Shown here in pieces: positions 57,331 to 64,000 of a stretch of DNA of 64,000 bases (positions are counted from its first letter, which is position 1; each line of letters starts with the position of its first letter). The notes under the pieces were generated by a model. The model was not told the origin of the DNA and did no database searches. It was given only the letters and a program-made list of their open reading frames with translations. This stretch comes from Myxococcales bacterium (GTDB lineage Bacteria > Myxococcota_A > Bradymonadia > UBA7976 > UBA1532), in assembly GCA_020633465.1 (NCBI GenBank), contig JACKDN010000037.1:1-64000 (forward strand). Reading direction: 5' to 3'. A program made the translations under genes and the position numbers.

Positions 57331-59302
57331 CGCGCGCCCGCACCCTCGTCATCGTCGGCATCGCCGGCGCGTTGTTGTTGGGCTACCTCTGGGGCAGCGG
57401 CGGCGATGCGCCGCCCGCCGCCCCCGACGGTCACGATCATGCGGCCGCCGACGGCGCGCCCCAGATGTACACCTGCTCGATGCACCCGCAGGTTCGCCTG
57501 CCCGATCCGGACGCAAAGTGCCCGATCTGCGGCATGGATCTCATCCCAGTCGGCGGCGGCGGCGACGACGACGCCCCCCCGCGCCAGCTGACCATGTCGG
57601 CGGAAGGAAAGCGACTGGCACGGGTGCGCACCGCGCCGGTCGAGCGCAGGTTCGTGGCCAAGACCGTGCGTCTGGTGGGAGACGTGACCTACGACCAGAC
57701 GCGCCTGACCGACATCACCGCGTGGTTCCCCGGCCGTATCGACCGCATGTTCGTCGACTTCGAGGGCATGCGCATCCGGCGGGGCGACCACCTCCTCCAG
57801 ATCTACTCACCCGAGCTGCTGACCGCCCGCGAGGAGCTGATCCAGGCGCGGCGCGCGCTCGAGCGGCTGTCGGGCGCCAGCGAGGCGGTGCAGGCCAGCG
57901 CCCAGGCCACACTCGACGCCGTCGAGGCAAAGCTGCGGCGATGGGGGCTGTCCAAGCGCCAGATCAGCGATCTGGTCAAGCGGCGCACCGATCACCTGAC
58001 CTTGTTCTCGCCCGCCAACGGGGTCGTGGTCGACCGGGCCAAGGTCGAGGGCGCCTACGTCGACACCGGCACGCGGGTTTACCGGCTGGCCAACCTCGAC
58101 TGGGTGTGGGTCGAGGCCGCCGCCTACGAGCAGCACCTGCCTTGGCTGCGCTTCGGCCAGACGGCGACCTTCGAGGTCGACGCCCTGCCCGGCCGCACCT
58201 TCGAGGGGCGCGTCGCCTACATCGACCCCTATTTCGATGCAAAGACGCGCGCGGTGACGGTGCGGCTCAGCGTGCCGAACCCCGACGAGGCGCTGAAGCC
58301 GGGCATGTTCGCGCGGATCCGCGTGGAGGGCGAGCTGTCCGCCGAGGGACGCACGCTGGATCCCGCGCTGGTGGGCCATTGGGTGTGTCCCATGCACCCG
58401 CACGTGATGGCCGACGAAGCACGCCGCTGCGACGTCTGCGGCATGCGCCTGGTCGAGGCCTCGAAGCTGGGCTACGCCATGCCCGATCCGGACGCTGCGC
58501 CGCCGCTGATCATCCCTGCGTCGGCGCCGCTGTGGACCGGCACCCGCTCGGTGGTCTACGTCGAGGTGCCGAACCGCGAGCGGCCGACCTACGAGGGCCG
58601 CGAGGTGGTGCTCGGGCCGCGCGCCGACGACTGGTGGGTGGTGCGCTCGGGCCTCGCCGAAGGCGAACGGGTCGTCGTCGAGGGCAACTTCAAGATCGAC
58701 GCCGCGCTGCAAATCCAGGCGAAGCCCTCGATGATGAACCCGCCGACCAGCCAGCCTGCCAGCCAACCGGCGAGCCAGCCCGCGTCCCAGCCCGCCAGCC
58801 AGCCGGCGAAGGCCACCGAAGTGAAGCCGAAGACGAAGACGAAGGCCGCCGAAGCCGAGCCGAAGGCCGCCAAGGCCGAGCCGAAGCCCACGACGGCCGC
58901 CGGGCTGAAGCCCACGCTCGCCGCCTACCTCGATCTCACCGCCGCGCTCGCGCGGGACGATCTCGTCGCCAGCCAGTCCGCCTGGACGCGGCTGCGCGGT
59001 GCCGCCGCGCGCCTCGACGCGGCCACCGCGGGTGACGCAGCCGCCCCGCTGACGGCGGCCGCGCGTGGGGGCGCCTCCGATCTCGACGGGCTGCGCTCGG
59101 GATTGCACCGGGTGTCCCGCGTGCTGGTGCCTCTGCTCCGCGCCCAGCCCGCCCTCGCCGGCCGACCCCTGTGGGTCTTCCACTGCCCGATGGCCCTGAA
59201 CAACATCGGCGGCGACTGGCTGCAGCCGCACGGCGACCTGCTGAACCCCTACTTCGGCCCGTCGATGCTGAAGTGCGGCACCCAGGTGGATCGGATCGCG
59301 CC

Positions 59303-59306
<4 letters not shown>
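57327..59306 (+). CDS. cusB: CusB-like periplasmic adaptor with two heavy-metal-binding domains
   Basis: 659 residues, longer than typical CusB. One N-terminal membrane segment is followed by CSMHPQVRLPDP and CPICGMDLIPV, a heavy-metal-binding module, at about 50-75. The adaptor core includes TRLTDITAWFPGRIDRMFVD, RGDHLLQIYSPEL and KPGMFARIRVEG. A second module, CPMHPHVMADEA with CDVCGMRLVE, sits at about 352-380. A Ser/Gln/Pro/Ala repeat (five SQPA units near 58748) and a Lys/Ala linker lead to a DUF3347-like domain ending in FHCPMALNNIGGDWLQ and NPYFGPSMLKCG. Members pass Cu(I) or Ag(I) to the RND pump. The start overlaps the previous stop, and the stop overlaps cusA. Confidence 0.92.
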
Positions 59307-62956
<3,650 letters not shown>

Positions 62957-63047
62957 TCGGCCCGCATTCGGCGGGTCGACAGCGTGCGCTGCGGCACGCC
63001 CCGAAGCAGGCCACCAGCACACCATGGGTGTGCCCGAGAGGTGACCT

Positions 63048-63728
63048 ATGTTCAGACCATCAACCCTGGGGAACTCCCTTGCAGCGCTCCTCTTGACCGT
63101 CGGCTGCGGTGCTGCCCCGGGCACGGCGCCCGATGACATGAGCGCCGCCGAGCACCGCCGCGAGGCGGCTCGGCACGCGGCGGTCGCCCGCGAGCACGAG
63201 CAGCTCGCCGCGCAGCCGGAACATCAGCACCCGCCCGGCTTGGCCCCGGACTTTGGTGACGATCGACGGCCGCCCTCCGACCTGGGCGAGTGGCCCGATC
63301 TGCTCGGAGGCGGCCCCCACGACCGAGCCGCGCAACGCCACCTCCACCACGCCCAGGCGCACCGTTCCGCCGCGCGCACCCTCGAGGCGTTCGAGGACGC
63401 ACAGTGCGCCGGCGTCCCGACCTCTCTGCGTGCGGTGTGCCCGCTGACCGGCTTTTTGAGCGACGTCGAGCCAATCGACGGCGGTGTGCGCCTTCGCTAC
63501 CCCGACGCGACACGCGCGCTCCAGGTTGCGCGGGCGGCGCGTTGCCATGCAGCCTTTGGGCGAACCCAGGGACACGAAGGCATGCCCGGCTGCCCCCTGT
63601 ACCTGCCCGACCTCGAGATTCGTTCCAGCGGCGAGGTCGTCGACATCGTCACGCCACACCAAGGCGATCTCGAGGCCCTGCGCCAGCGGAGCCGAGCGAC
63701 GGTGCCCCCGCCCCCCGACCCGCGCTAA
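63048..63728 (+). CDS. Accessory His-rich lipoprotein next to the efflux operon
   Basis: 226 residues. A lipoprotein signal ends LLTVGC. A helical segment rich in His and Ala follows (AAEHRREAARHAAVAREHEQ), then EHQHPPG, HDRAAQRHLHHAQAHRSAAR and a C-terminal domain with four Cys. Density of His suggests metal binding in the periplasm. It begins 91 bp after cusA and could be the last gene of the operon. Similar His-rich small lipoproteins often accompany Cus/Czc systems; its exact role is unknown. Confidence 0.7.
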   Translation: MFRPSTLGNSLAALLLTVGCGAAPGTAPDDMSAAEHRREAARHAAVAREHEQLAAQPEHQHPPGLAPDFGDDRRPPSDLGEWPDLLGGGPHDRAAQRHLHHAQAHRSAARTLEAFEDAQCAGVPTSLRAVCPLTGFLSDVEPIDGGVRLRYPDATRALQVARAARCHAAFGRTQGHEGMPGCPLYLPDLEIRSSGEVVDIVTPHQGDLEALRQRSRATVPPPPDPR

Positions 63729-63729
63729 G

Positions 63730-64000
63730 AGCCTGTTGCGCATAGAGGGGTCGAGCCACCGCATGAGCGTTCGCGGGACGGAGCGCTTCGACAGCACATG
63801 TTCGTGCCGCAGCAGTTGTCCACCGCTCTGAAGTCGATCGCGTGGTTGGCGCGGACGGACCTCGACGCGGGGCGGGCACGGAGCAGCACCTGAACGTGGC
63901 CGCGACGACGTCGAAGCTAGCGGAGCGACAAGGCAGCGCCTGGGCGTCGGCGACGACGAACCGCATCCGTCGGGCCAACTGGGTCCGCATCGCCGCGACC
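63730..64000 (-). pseudogene. Decayed class I SAM-methyltransferase fragment
   Basis: Near the right edge the minus strand encodes RMRFVVADAQALPCRSASFD, then VVAATFRCCSVPAP, which match motif II and following strands of small-molecule methyltransferases. The following text (63890-63830) does not fit, and a third part, QLLRHEHVLSKRSVPRTLMR with WLDPSMRNRLL, matches the LLEHV...P region in another frame. At least two frameshifts or a small replacement separate them, and the C-terminus is lost near 63735. The rest lies outside the window. Confidence 0.55.

Overview
The window is very GC-rich and its coding regions are strongly biased to G/C at third codon positions. Many predicted lipoproteins carry Asp-Ala-Ala-Pro linkers, there is a TIGR02996-type protein, two eukaryotic-like Ser/Thr kinases, MopE-like and thrombospondin type 3 (TSP3) repeats, and a C-terminal MYXO-CTERM-like sorting signal (44546-44640). 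Together these point to a chromosome segment of a member of the Myxococcota (former Deltaproteobacteria). I saw no rRNA, tRNA, CRISPR array, complete insertion sequence or prophage.

Layout. 1-8481: core and envelope genes (lipoproteins, FadL-like outer-membrane protein, holB, metG, tatD, CBS protein). 8485-12107: a minus-strand operon TetR > AmpG-like permease > coaD > MBL hydrolase > TIGR02996 protein, in which every junction is a 4-bp stop/start overlap. 12238-19661: AlbA_2/Schlafen-type regulator, secreted GH92 mannosidase, and two ferritin-like proteins with a lipoprotein and a Cys-rich secreted protein. 19985-28228: a plus-strand operon with an unusual Ser/Thr kinase (pseudo-caspase N-terminus, zinc ribbons, damaged linker), a PEGA-like membrane protein and three lipoproteins, two of them tandem MopE-like paralogues. 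28438-37857: HAD hydrolase, zinc-ribbon membrane protein, recD2 operon and DJ-1-like lipoprotein. 37858-39484: a gene-free stretch full of local repeats. 39485-44340: a kinase-cyclic nucleotide fusion, small genes and a STAND-like/GNAT pair. 44546-63728: a probable metal (copper-type) module made of a giant repeat protein, multicopper oxidase, NtrC-type two-component pair, GST and CusCBA-like efflux operon with an accessory lipoprotein. A decayed methyltransferase sits at the right edge.

How it fits together. Three sigma-54-like (-24/-12) promoter matches sit in front of the giant repeat protein, the multicopper oxidase and the efflux operon, and the only enhancer-binding (GAFTGA) regulator in the window lies between them. 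I infer one NtrC-type metal regulon.

Caution. At least four genes (19985-22486, 29634-31216, 44546-50646, 50939-52427) need frameshifts in GC-rich low-complexity stretches to restore otherwise intact proteins. Either the assembly carries homopolymer indels or these genes really are interrupted; only reads can decide.
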